DNA of 20,818 bases from DALYCO01 sp964535545 (lineage in GTDB: Bacteria; Patescibacteriota; Minisyncoccia; Phycocordibacterales; UBA9973): the NCBI GenBank assembly GCA_964535545.1, contig CAZHUT010000016.1, forward strand, positions 1 through 20,818, given 5' to 3'. Of the stretch, positions 7,146-13,849 are shown piece after piece (within the stretch, counting starts at the first letter, position 1; each line of letters begins with the position of its first letter). The notes under the pieces were generated by a model. The model did not search any database and was not told the DNA's origin. It saw nothing but the letters and a program-made list of their open reading frames with translations. A program made the translations under genes and the position numbers.

Positions 7146-7278
7146 AGTAATAATTACTGTTATAGGTTGGTTATTAATAAGCGACCCATATCTTAGTGAC
7201 GGAAGCAAGCGAGGTTTCGTTGCGCCAAAATTACCACTACGACACATATGAAATTTTATGGCAAATTTAATACTCAAT

Positions 7279-7309
7279 ATAAAAAACAGCTATGTTTTTC
7301 ATAACTGTT
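7279..7309 (-). terminator. Intrinsic terminator after the helical-repeat gene
   Basis: On the minus strand AACAGTTATG, a five-A loop and CATAGCTGTT form a 10-bp stem (one G-U pair) followed by six Ts. It ends the VOC/helical-repeat unit and isolates it from the surface-protein gene. Confidence 0.7.
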
Positions 7310-7334
7310 CTTTATACTGTGCTATTTACTAAGA

Positions 7335-7955
7335 TTATTTCTTATTAGCCTGGATATATTGCCGTGCTTCTTCAGTAAAATTTTCGATAAGTTTAGTTGC
7401 GGTGTAATCAAAGCCTCCCTTGAGTAAAGCCTCTGCAGCATTTTTATCAAGTGAGCCTGGCTGCGCGTGTTCAGCAATGAGCTTGATATATACGGTACCA
7501 TCTTCGCTGTTCTTGTATGTCTCGGCGACTTTATTGATGAGTGCTCCAGGATTACCACCAGAGATATTCAAAATTCCCTCCTTGCTCGTAGGAATTTTTT
7601 TGTTGGCAATGAGGGTAGCAACAACTCGGTCTTTGTCCAGTCCGGGAATGTCATTAAATTTCTCTACTACCGCATATGAGCCACCTTTCTTGATGATGTG
7701 ATCAACAAGATCATTTACATCGATATCTTTAAACTTATCTACACTGGTTAAGACTTTTACCGGAAAGCCGCCATTCTCAGTTACAAGATTGTAGGCTACT
7801 TCTTTTGGGAGTGTGCCTTCATATGACGGCAAAAATTTGATGATGGAATTGTCATTCTTTGCCGCCAAAGCCTCCTCCATGTTTTGCGGTGGAAGTTTCT
7901 GCTCAGGAACTGCTCCTGGTTTTGGTTGTTCTTTATTTTCTGATGGTTGCGGCAT
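7335..7955 (-). CDS. Hypothetical helical-repeat protein
   Basis: A 206-residue soluble protein with no signal peptide or TM. A Pro/Gln/Lys-rich N-terminal tail (1-30) precedes what look like diverged helical repeats of about 25-35 residues, for example KFKDIDVNDLVDHIIKKGG, KFNDIPGLDKDRVVATLIA and SLDKNAAEALLKGGFDYTAT. Each has a 'D.(N/K).....L' element. I do not recognise a named family. It starts five bases after the VOC gene's stop, so the two are coupled, and a terminator follows. A scaffold or protein-binding role is only a guess from the repeat form. Confidence 0.75.
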   Translation of the reverse strand: MPQPSENKEQPKPGAVPEQKLPPQNMEEALAAKNDNSIIKFLPSYEGTLPKEVAYNLVTENGGFPVKVLTSVDKFKDIDVNDLVDHIIKKGGSYAVVEKFNDIPGLDKDRVVATLIANKKIPTSKEGILNISGGNPGALINKVAETYKNSEDGTVYIKLIAEHAQPGSLDKNAAEALLKGGFDYTATKLIENFTEEARQYIQANKK

Positions 7956-7960
7956 ACATT

Positions 7961-8383
7961 TTATTTCATTAGTGGCTGGAGCATGCTGACGCGATTGCCT
8001 TCAGGATCTTGGATTGAAATCCAAAGCCCGACGCCCGGAATCATATCCGGTTCCATTCTTGGCTCGCCGTTTGGACCCATTGCTCCGAGAATTTTACCTC
8101 CGTTTGCAACCACATCCTCCATGGCTTTTTTAATATCTTGAACTGAAATCACGACTGATGGTGCATGCGAGAGTGGATTTTCAATCTTCTGGTAAAAGCC
8201 GCCGTTGATTGTTCCTGGAGTTTTTATCATTCCCTTTTCATCTGTCTCAGTTGTCTGAGCAACGATATAATTGCCCATTTCCGCACCCAACTGCTGCATT
8301 TTCCAGTTGAATGTCTTTTCATAAAACTGCTTCATGCGCTCTCGGTCGAAATACCCCATTTCAAAATGTACTACTGGATTCAT
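7961..8383 (-). CDS. VOC-superfamily (glyoxalase/bleomycin-resistance-like) protein
   Basis: A 140-residue protein with the paired beta-alpha-beta-beta-beta modules of the VOC fold. The N-terminal half starts VVHFEMGYFDRERMKQFYEK and runs to GGFYQKI. The second half runs from VVISVQDIKKAMEDVVANGG to WISIQDPEGNRVSMLQP. His6 and Glu residues near the ends of each module (for example in DPEGNRV) are candidate metal ligands. The subgroup is that of YwkD/CatE-like hypothetical proteins; substrate unknown. A TATACT (8421-8416) lies about 32 bases upstream, and there is only a weak GAGTAA-like SD. It is divergent from the nucleotidyltransferase gene and coupled to the downstream helical-repeat gene. 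Confidence 0.85.
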   Translation of the reverse strand: MNPVVHFEMGYFDRERMKQFYEKTFNWKMQQLGAEMGNYIVAQTTETDEKGMIKTPGTINGGFYQKIENPLSHAPSVVISVQDIKKAMEDVVANGGKILGAMGPNGEPRMEPDMIPGVGLWISIQDPEGNRVSMLQPLMK

Positions 8384-8448
8384 ATGTGCTTACTCATTTA
8401 TGGCAAATAATCCTTAGTATATCACTGTTTTTGAGCGATGTGCTTGAT

Positions 8449-8477
8449 TTGACATATATATGTAAATATGCTATAAT
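8449..8477 (+). promoter_or_regulatory. Full-consensus sigma70-type promoter for the nucleotidyltransferase
   Basis: TTGACA (8449-8454), exactly 17 bases, TATAAT (8472-8477), with an additional TG one base before the -10 (extended -10). This matches consensus at all twelve hexamer positions. Predicted start near 8484, giving a leader of about 40 bases without a recognisable SD. Confidence 0.85.
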
Positions 8478-8524
8478 TGTAGTCTATTCTAAATATTCAG
8501 TCACCTCTCTCAAAACCCAATAGT

Positions 8525-9028
8525 ATGGACTTCAAGGAAGTACAAGACCTTATACGGAAATGGCAAAATGAAGGCAAAACAGTTGTGTTAATCACTGGAA
8601 CCTTCGATCTATACCATCCAGGTCACGTTGATTACATCGAATGGTGTAAGCAGCATGGCGACAAAATAGTTGTCGGCCTAAATGATGATGTATTTACTAA
8701 ACAAAGAAAGGGTGATGATCGCCCAATCATCGATGAGCAAGGACGCTTGAAACAAATTTTGAGCAACCGCAACATCGACGCTGCCTTCATTGCCAAGACT
8801 GGCAAATGGGGCTTGGTAAAAAGTTTACGTCCTAATGTTGTAATCTTTAACGGCACTGACACCAGTGAAGAATTTAAGGGGCAGCAGGATAATAAGATGA
8901 AAAACTTTATGCAGGCATTCCCCAATACCAAGCCAATTGTGTACAACCAACCACGCGGCAAATACAGCACTTCATTTATAGTGAATAAAATCCGCAACAC
9001 AAGCCATTTGACAAAGAAGAAAAAATGA
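8525..9028 (+). CDS. Cytidylyltransferase-like nucleotidyltransferase (HxGH family)
   Basis: A 167-residue enzyme of the nucleotidyltransferase fold seen in RfaE/HldE C-terminal domains and glycerol-3-phosphate cytidylyltransferases. The nucleotide-binding signature TGTFDLYHPGHVDYIEWC contains HPGH at 31-34. DKIVVGLNDD and the later STSFIVNKIR are the family's other conserved elements. It probably transfers a nucleotide to a sugar phosphate or polyol phosphate, for surface glycan or cofactor synthesis; the substrate cannot be assigned. It is the only clear plus-strand gene, with its own consensus promoter and its own terminator, so it is monocistronic. Tail HLTKKKK is basic. Confidence 0.88.
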   Translation: MDFKEVQDLIRKWQNEGKTVVLITGTFDLYHPGHVDYIEWCKQHGDKIVVGLNDDVFTKQRKGDDRPIIDEQGRLKQILSNRNIDAAFIAKTGKWGLVKSLRPNVVIFNGTDTSEEFKGQQDNKMKNFMQAFPNTKPIVYNQPRGKYSTSFIVNKIRNTSHLTKKKK

Positions 9029-9051
9029 GTTCGAAAGAACAAAACATACAC

Positions 9052-9085
9052 AAGCGTTCTCTGAAAAGGGGGCGCTTATTTTTTT
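9052..9085 (+). terminator. Intrinsic terminator of the nucleotidyltransferase
   Basis: AAGCGTTCTC (9052-9061) pairs with GGGGGCGCTT (9068-9077) including three G-U pairs, loop TGAAAA, followed by A and seven Ts (9079-9085). The T run overlaps the stop and last codons of the convergent DUF1801 gene. Confidence 0.8.
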
Positions 9086-9462
9086 ATCTGCTTCTTGATT
9101 TTTTCTTTTTCAATATTCTCCTTCACTCGGAATGCAACCATTTTAGTGATTAAGCCGATCGGAAGTTTTTCTTCAAGCGGAAATTGGACGGTTCCCTTTG
9201 ATACCCGACGAGGGCCAAGTTCCTTGAGAAACTGCTCATTAGCCGACGGCGTAGCAAAGAGACTGACATGTTTGGCAAAACCGCCAAAATATACCAGCGG
9301 CCGAGTCGGATATTTGTAGCCAACCATGCCATAGCTGATGCTTTCGACGGCTTTCGGTGCCGCCTTCTTGATGGTTGCCCGCAGCTGCTTAAGCAATTTT
9401 TGAGTTTTCGGTGGAAACTGGGCAATGTAACTCTCCGCTGTTTTGGTAGATATTTTTTTCAT
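9076..9462 (-). CDS. DUF1801 / YdhG-like protein
   Basis: A 128-residue cytoplasmic protein of the DUF1801 (YdhG-like) family. Features are TAESYIAQFPPKTQKLLKQL at the N-terminus, ISYGMVGYKYPTRPLVYFGG in the middle, and a C-terminal PLEEKLPIGLITKMVAFRV followed by a lysine-rich tail. The family is small and its biochemical role is not established. The frame also has an ATG at 9486, but family members normally begin as MKKIS..., which fits ATG 9462. The gene is convergent with the nucleotidyltransferase, whose terminator reaches into its 3' end. A TATACT at 9521-9516 could serve as its -10. Confidence 0.8.
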   Translation of the reverse strand: MKKISTKTAESYIAQFPPKTQKLLKQLRATIKKAAPKAVESISYGMVGYKYPTRPLVYFGGFAKHVSLFATPSANEQFLKELGPRRVSKGTVQFPLEEKLPIGLITKMVAFRVKENIEKEKIKKQIKK

Positions 9463-9522
9463 GGTCTTTAAAAAGTAACTTCCCATTCCTTTTGATCTGG
9501 GGTAAGCATACCTAAAGTATAA

Positions 9523-10146
9523 CTATTTATTTCTTTTTAAAAAATAGCCTCGCATGACAACCAGGAACAATGTGACGTTTGCAACCATAACGTATACCTG
9601 GAATGCCGCATTCTCAATATTCCACACAGGAATGGCTGGGATGACTATTGTTGCTGTGAATATGCCAATAAAGAATGTGTACAGTGTTTCGGTTTCAGGA
9701 TGTTTCCAGGCTTTGATAAGTGTAGGTATTGTTGCCAATAAATCAGAAAGTGCAGCAAGAAGAATTGCCAGAACCGGCGATCCGGCCACCAGCCAGGCAA
9801 CCAAAGCGATTACCGAAAGTCCCCCACAGACAAAATCCAATGGCGTTAATTTCCAAAAACTCTGCGGAACGAAAAACGCAACACTGAAAATTAGCAACGG
9901 ACCAAAGCCTGACATAAACGTACGGACTGTAATCCAGACATCTGCATGCGTTGAAAGTGCTGCGCCGGTTGCGATGATTGGCGCGAATGCCCAGAGGCCC
10001 CACGTGACCAAGTTGGGCTTGGATGTTCCACGAATCATGTCGCGGATGTATGCAGAAGCACCAGTCAACGTAAGGAATGCGGAAATGAGCACCAGCCAAT
10101 GCGCCAGTGAAATCCCCAATAAAAAATTAGTTGTGAAGAATGACAT
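9523..10146 (-). CDS. Multi-pass membrane protein of unknown function
   Basis: A 207-residue protein with about seven hydrophobic segments, ending in the positive tail YFLKRNK. Two related loops, YIRDMIRGTSKPNLVTWGLWAF (about 33-54) and a later LIKAWKHPETETLYTFFIG, lie at corresponding points of the two halves. This suggests an internal duplication like that of PQ-loop/SWEET-type or small multi-TM carriers; that resemblance is an inference, not an identification. It begins eight bases after the DUF2200 gene and is last in the unit starting at 12008. Function unknown. Confidence 0.8.
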   Translation of the reverse strand: MSFFTTNFLLGISLAHWLVLISAFLTLTGASAYIRDMIRGTSKPNLVTWGLWAFAPIIATGAALSTHADVWITVRTFMSGFGPLLIFSVAFFVPQSFWKLTPLDFVCGGLSVIALVAWLVAGSPVLAILLAALSDLLATIPTLIKAWKHPETETLYTFFIGIFTATIVIPAIPVWNIENAAFQVYVMVANVTLFLVVMRGYFLKRNK

Positions 10147-10154
10147 GATGGTTT

Positions 10155-10511
10155 TTATTCCTGCCGCAAAATCTTTTCCATTGCCCTTCCCTTTGCCAGC
10201 TCATCTACCAGTTTGTCGAGATAGCGAATTTCCCGCATTGTCTTTTCCTGTATCTCTTCGATGCGAACGCCGCAAATGACACCTTTAATAAGCTTTCTCG
10301 CAGGATTCATTTTTGGCGCTTTTTTAAAAAATGTTTCAAAATCTGTTTTCTTTTTCAGTTCAGCGGCAAGTTCTTTTTTGTCATAACCAGTAAGCCAGCA
10401 GATAACTTGATCCACTTCTGCTTTAGTCCGTCCCTTCTTCTCTGCCTTTGCAATATAATGCGGGTAGACGCTAGCTACGCTTGTTGTGTAAATACGATGT
10501 GTCGAAATCAT
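10155..10511 (-). CDS. DUF2200 family protein
   Basis: A 118-residue cytoplasmic protein matching DUF2200 (COG4898): RIYTTSVASVYPHYIAKAEK, then GRTKAEVDQVICWLTGYD, and a C-terminal helical segment with ICGVRIEEIQEKTMREIRYLD. Full length for the family. No function is known. It begins nine bases after the secreted repeat protein's stop and is followed eight bases later by the membrane protein, so all three are probably co-transcribed, although their products have no obvious shared job. Confidence 0.88.
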   Translation of the reverse strand: MISTHRIYTTSVASVYPHYIAKAEKKGRTKAEVDQVICWLTGYDKKELAAELKKKTDFETFFKKAPKMNPARKLIKGVICGVRIEEIQEKTMREIRYLDKLVDELAKGRAMEKILRQE

Positions 10512-10520
10512 GCCAAATAA

Positions 10521-12008
10521 TTATGCCGATGCATTATCCACAATACAGCTGATCGATACATTGGTGATATTTGAACTGCCCATTGTTCCTGCTCCATTTG
10601 TGACAGTACAGGTCTGTCCAAATGGCTGAGTAAGCACAGTTACGCTATATGGTGCACCTTCGGCAACCGGAGTTGCAAAAGTGAATGGTCCGTCAGTAAC
10701 AGCAGAATAATTATCGCCGCCATTATTCTGGAGCACGAGTGTGTCTGCTAGATAGCTAATGGTGCCACCGACGGTGTAGGAGTTAGTGGAACATGTAATA
10801 GTGATGTTTGTAACATTGGCATACCCCATCGTGCCGCTTCCATTGGTTACGCCACAGGTTTGTCCATCGGGCTGACTGAGAACGGTTACGTCATAGGACG
10901 CACCAGGATCAATCAGTGTTGAGAATGAAAATGATCCATTACCACTAACGGTGAAGTTATCTCCACCATTGTTTTGCAGCACCAAGCCTGAACTAGCATA
11001 TCCAGACACTGTACCACCTACGGAATAAGGTATTACAGTGAATATTGCACCTACAGTTCTTGCTTGATCAACAGTAACAACACATACACCAGTTCCAATA
11101 CAGTCTCCAGACCAACCAGTGAATGTAGAACCCATGTTTGAAACTGCCGTCAAGGTAATCATTGCTCCCCCAGGATAACTTGTGAGACATGTCGCACCAC
11201 AACTGATGCCAACCGGACTGCTTGTAACCAAGCCTACGCCAGTGCCTGACTTAGTCACCGTAAGTGTATACCAGAATGGCATAGTGGTTACGCCCAAAAC
11301 CGAAGAATAGTCTGAATAGTTTCCTGCTCCATCCACCGCTCGTACTCGATAACGATATGTTGTTGCCGCATTCAAGCCAGAGTCATCATATGTGAGGACA
11401 TTGCCTGAAGTAATTTCGGCAAAATCGGTACAGCTTGCGCCAGCACATCGCTCAAGTGAGTATCCTGTTACACCTGAACGGTCGTCAGTTGACTCCGTCC
11501 ACGACAAGGTCATTGATGTAGTGCTGACATTTGATTTAGATAATTCAGCAGGTGCTGTCGGAGCAGTATGGTCCCCCGTCGAACCTCCGCCCAAGATCCC
11601 TCCTGCCGGAAGCGGCAATGGTAACGGGAGCAGGCTTGCTACTGGAGTATTTGAAGTCGCTGGAGTTGGAGTTTGAATTTCAGAAGTCTTACATGACAAA
11701 CTCACCCCTGAAGCAATCTTTGCTCGGGTAAGCGGACCAACAATGCCGATTGAAGCGATGCCGTTAACTGATTGAAAATTCATGACGGCCGTTTTTGTCA
11801 GCTGGCCGAAGTAACCAGTTGCTGTGCCGTACGTAAAACATGCTTTATCTTTGAGAAAATTTTGAAGCATCACTACTTCATTCCCCGTTGAGCCAACACT
11901 CAATGTTCGAGAAAGCACAACACTCGAAGTCGTCTCAGCGTACGCAGTAAGTGCAAAACCAATAACGACTGCTAATCCTATAAAAAGAGATGCATATTTT
12001 TTAATCAT
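10521..12008 (-). CDS. Secreted PG-binding / Fn3 / repeat-domain surface protein
   Basis: A 495-residue exported protein. In order: signal peptide (1-24, cut after AYA); peptidoglycan-binding domain (about 35-100) with VGSTGNEVVMLQNFLKDKA and GYFGQLTKTAVMNFQ; Pro/Thr/Leu linker (110-147); fibronectin type III domain (148-242) with SMTLSWTESTDDRSGVTGYS and YRYRVRAVDGAGNYS; a bacterial-repeat domain (247-325) with GSTFTGWSGDCIGTG; and two tandem 80-residue beta repeats (about 328-406 and 410-488) sharing VGGT, LVLQNNGGDN, QTC.VTNG and a final Cys. No sorting signal or TM at the C-terminus, so attachment would be through the PG-binding domain. TATACT lies exactly six bases before the ATG, preceded by TGG (extended -10), so a leaderless mRNA is likely. 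Confidence 0.88.
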   Translation of the reverse strand: MIKKYASLFIGLAVVIGFALTAYAETTSSVVLSRTLSVGSTGNEVVMLQNFLKDKACFTYGTATGYFGQLTKTAVMNFQSVNGIASIGIVGPLTRAKIASGVSLSCKTSEIQTPTPATSNTPVASLLPLPLPLPAGGILGGGSTGDHTAPTAPAELSKSNVSTTSMTLSWTESTDDRSGVTGYSLERCAGASCTDFAEITSGNVLTYDDSGLNAATTYRYRVRAVDGAGNYSDYSSVLGVTTMPFWYTLTVTKSGTGVGLVTSSPVGISCGATCLTSYPGGAMITLTAVSNMGSTFTGWSGDCIGTGVCVVTVDQARTVGAIFTVIPYSVGGTVSGYASSGLVLQNNGGDNFTVSGNGSFSFSTLIDPGASYDVTVLSQPDGQTCGVTNGSGTMGYANVTNITITCSTNSYTVGGTISYLADTLVLQNNGGDNYSAVTDGPFTFATPVAEGAPYSVTVLTQPFGQTCTVTNGAGTMGSSNITNVSISCIVDNASA

Positions 12009-12014
12009 AAAGAC

Positions 12015-12020
12015 AGTATA
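12015..12020 (-). promoter_or_regulatory. -10-like TATACT six bases before ATG 12008
   Basis: TATACT with upstream TG (extended -10) on the minus strand; six bases then separate it from the ATG. No -35 is recognisable; the spacer runs back into the preceding terminator. Implies a leaderless transcript. Confidence 0.55.
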
Positions 12021-12030
12021 CCATTTTGTT

Positions 12031-12063
12031 AAAAAGCCCGCCTACTCAAATGAGCAGACGAGC
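12031..12063 (-). terminator. Intrinsic terminator after the ASCH-GNAT-ASCH cassette
   Basis: On the minus strand GCTCGTCTGCTCA (12063-12051) and TGAGTAGGCGGGC (12048-12036) pair over 13 positions with three G-U pairs, followed by five Ts. It directly follows the 12076 gene. Confidence 0.8.
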
Positions 12064-12075
12064 CTATAGCAACTA

Positions 12076-12429
12076 TTACTGAACTACAATAAAACGCAAT
12101 GCAATTACACCAAATTTTGTCTCCTTTTGAGCATAACCAGGTATCGAGCGATATAAACGCACAGCCCCTTGTATGTCGTCTGGCGACAGATCAGGCAATA
12201 AAGCTGAGACGGTTTCACCTTCAACAAGCTCTTGGAAAGTTTTATACTCTTTTTTCTCGGTTATACGTATGGTGACATTATTGGTTGGGTCTTTCTTATC
12301 ATAAAACTCAATTTCTTCTCCAACTTTTACGTTTTTGAAAAGATTGGTATTACAACGACCTTCGCTTGTTTTTTTGCCATTACGCATAAATGTAATGTAC
12401 TTTGGGTACAGCGGCATTCTTTTAAACAT
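12076..12429 (-). CDS. ASCH-domain protein (first copy)
   Basis: A 117-residue protein of the ASCH (PUA-like) fold, proposed in general to bind RNA or nucleotides. Visible signature: GKKTSEGRCNTNLFKNVKVG with the conserved 'K.(T/S)xExR' element, EEIEFYD, and the C-terminal KFGVIALRF strand. A second in-frame ATG lies at 12417 (MPLYPKY), an equally possible start. It shares its layout with the other ASCH protein at 13509-13832, with a GNAT gene between them. TATTAA lies six bases before ATG 12429, a weak -10. DNA is AT-rich compared with neighbours. Exact role unknown. Confidence 0.82.
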   Translation of the reverse strand: MFKRMPLYPKYITFMRNGKKTSEGRCNTNLFKNVKVGEEIEFYDKKDPTNNVTIRITEKKEYKTFQELVEGETVSALLPDLSPDDIQGAVRLYRSIPGYAQKETKFGVIALRFIVVQ

Positions 12430-12457
12430 AAATAATTAATAGGGTTTAGTAAAAAAA

Positions 12458-13471
12458 TTATGAGATAAAAAAATCAAAAGTGGCTAAACGTGTATTAGGT
12501 TTATATGGTTGTATTAACGTTCCTCTGTTAGTAAAACCAAGTTGTTCTAACAAAGCACATTCATTCACATCAAATGCTGAACAGAACGTGTATAATTTGC
12601 GCACGGAAACATTTTTACTTGTGTTAATAAACTCCTGAACAAGGGCTTTCTGCCCTTCCTTGGTACCAACAAATGGATACAATTTTCCTGGGCCACCACG
12701 TTTAGGAGAAAAAATACCCAGGCCAGCAAATACACTTTCACTATGGTCTGTAAACGCAATTCGGATATCTTTAGTTTTTGATTGAAAACCTAAGAATTCC
12801 TTACCGCGCATATAGCCAGCGATAGTAGCTTCAATAAAATCAGAACCGAGATCGTCATGTAACGTGCCTAATTGTCCAACAACTCTTTCTAAAAATACCT
12901 TATCGGTATCTGGATTGAATTCACGCACATAAGCACCGGGTTGAGAGCCGAGCATTGACGATATTTCAGGCTGGACTAAACCAGAATCGTGTATAAGTAT
13001 TTTACCCCACACGATTTCAGAACTCCCAACCTTATATTGGTCAGGGTATTGCGCTTCTGGTGTATACCAATTTGCTTTAAAAAGACTATTAACAGCATGA
13101 TTAAGGTGTGATGTAGTCGCGTATATTTTACGCACTCTTTTTTCTATACATATTTGTTCAATAACAGTAAACATGTATTTACCCACTCCTCGTCCGCGAG
13201 TTTCCGGTGCAACAATAATTGGACCAACTTTTACAGAATTACCGCGTTTGTAATTTAAACAAAAAAAGCCAGCGATTTGGGCTTCTTCATTTTCGCATAC
13301 ATAAATCTCTTTGGCTGTCGTAAAAAAGCCATAAGGATCTTTCTCATGCTTGTCTACAAGTTGATCTATGAGTTTATTATCCTCAGTATGACCATCGTAG
13401 AATGTAGACAAAGCAGAAAACCAAGGTGACAGGATTGCATAATCGTCACTAGAGTACAGTCTAACTTTCAT
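12458..13471 (-). CDS. Tandem GNAT-fold acetyltransferase
   Basis: A 337-residue protein. The N-terminal half (about 1-155) is a clear GNAT N-acetyltransferase: VGPIIVAPETRGRGVGKYMF (82-101) carries the acetyl-CoA-binding RGRGVG loop (92-97). The C-terminal half (about 180-337) looks like a second, degenerate GNAT copy with strand-helix spacing but no clear RxxGxG, as in other two-domain acetyltransferases. The substrate is unknown. Unlike its neighbours the gene has a near-ideal Shine-Dalgarno, AAAGGAGGT (13486-13478), six bases before the ATG. It sits between two ASCH genes in an AT-rich stretch, suggesting a transferred cassette. Confidence 0.85.
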   Translation of the reverse strand: MKVRLYSSDDYAILSPWFSALSTFYDGHTEDNKLIDQLVDKHEKDPYGFFTTAKEIYVCENEEAQIAGFFCLNYKRGNSVKVGPIIVAPETRGRGVGKYMFTVIEQICIEKRVRKIYATTSHLNHAVNSLFKANWYTPEAQYPDQYKVGSSEIVWGKILIHDSGLVQPEISSMLGSQPGAYVREFNPDTDKVFLERVVGQLGTLHDDLGSDFIEATIAGYMRGKEFLGFQSKTKDIRIAFTDHSESVFAGLGIFSPKRGGPGKLYPFVGTKEGQKALVQEFINTSKNVSVRKLYTFCSAFDVNECALLEQLGFTNRGTLIQPYKPNTRLATFDFFIS

Positions 13472-13477
13472 TTTAGT

Positions 13478-13486
13478 ACCTCCTTT
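13478..13486 (-). promoter_or_regulatory. Strong Shine-Dalgarno of the GNAT gene
   Basis: AAAGGAGGT on the minus strand, six bases from ATG 13471. It is the only near-consensus ribosome binding site that I found in front of any gene in this window. Confidence 0.85.
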
Positions 13487-13508
13487 TATTTAAATGTGAA
13501 AAAATAGT

Positions 13509-13832
13509 TTACACGATTTCCAAGAAAACAACTCCATATTGGTGTTGCTCGGTAATAGGATAAAACGTTTCATACACTTTAACAGCATTTTCTATATTGT
13601 CAATACCTGGTACAGCATGCGTAAACGGAATAACATCAAATGCTTCCTTAAATGTACCAAACACGTGTATAGCCTTGAGTTTCTTTTCGATTCGATCTCC
13701 CGCATCATTTACAAAAACAATCTTCTCTCCAATTGAAAGAAGTCTATATTTCTCTTTTGCAAGCCGGCCTTCAACAGTTTTTTCACCAGCCCTAATTGCT
13801 TTAAAATAAATATCTTGAAGATGTAATTCCAT
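13509..13832 (-). CDS. ASCH-domain protein (second copy)
   Basis: A 107-residue ASCH/PUA-like protein: LQDIYFKAIRAGEKTVEGRL with the conserved 'GxKTxExR' element, then LLSIGEKIVFV, and the C-terminal HQYGVVFLEIV strand. It is a diverged paralogue of the 12076-12429 protein; both share the central ' E...D.I..AV..Y' region (IDNIENAVKVYETF here). It starts 17 bases after the ABC-F stop. TATAGT (13844-13839) lies exactly six bases before its ATG, with TTGATT 16 bases further up inside the ABC-F coding end, so it may have its own leaderless transcript. Confidence 0.82.
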   Translation of the reverse strand: MELHLQDIYFKAIRAGEKTVEGRLAKEKYRLLSIGEKIVFVNDAGDRIEKKLKAIHVFGTFKEAFDVIPFTHAVPGIDNIENAVKVYETFYPITEQHQYGVVFLEIV

Positions 13833-13838
13833 AGCTAC

Positions 13839-13844
13839 ACTATA
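13839..13844 (-). promoter_or_regulatory. -10-like TATAGT six bases before ATG 13832
   Basis: TATAGT then GTAGCT then ATG on the minus strand; a possible -35, TTGATT, lies 16 bases upstream within the 3' end of the ABC-F gene. Implies a leaderless start for the ASCH gene. Confidence 0.45.
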
Positions 13845-13849
13845 CTATT

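Noticed and set aside
7146..7277. 44-residue upstream extension of the surface protein
   Set aside because: The signal peptide begins at ATG 7145; the extension would place charged residues ahead of it and overlaps the region where a promoter is expected.
9554..10279. 241-codon open frame on the plus strand
   Set aside because: It is antisense to the multi-pass membrane gene and the DUF2200 end; composition is that of a shadow frame, while the minus-strand proteins have recognisable structure.
10521..11040. DNA repeats as a CRISPR-like array
   Set aside because: The similarity is between two protein-coding 80-residue domains, without short identical repeats and unique spacers.
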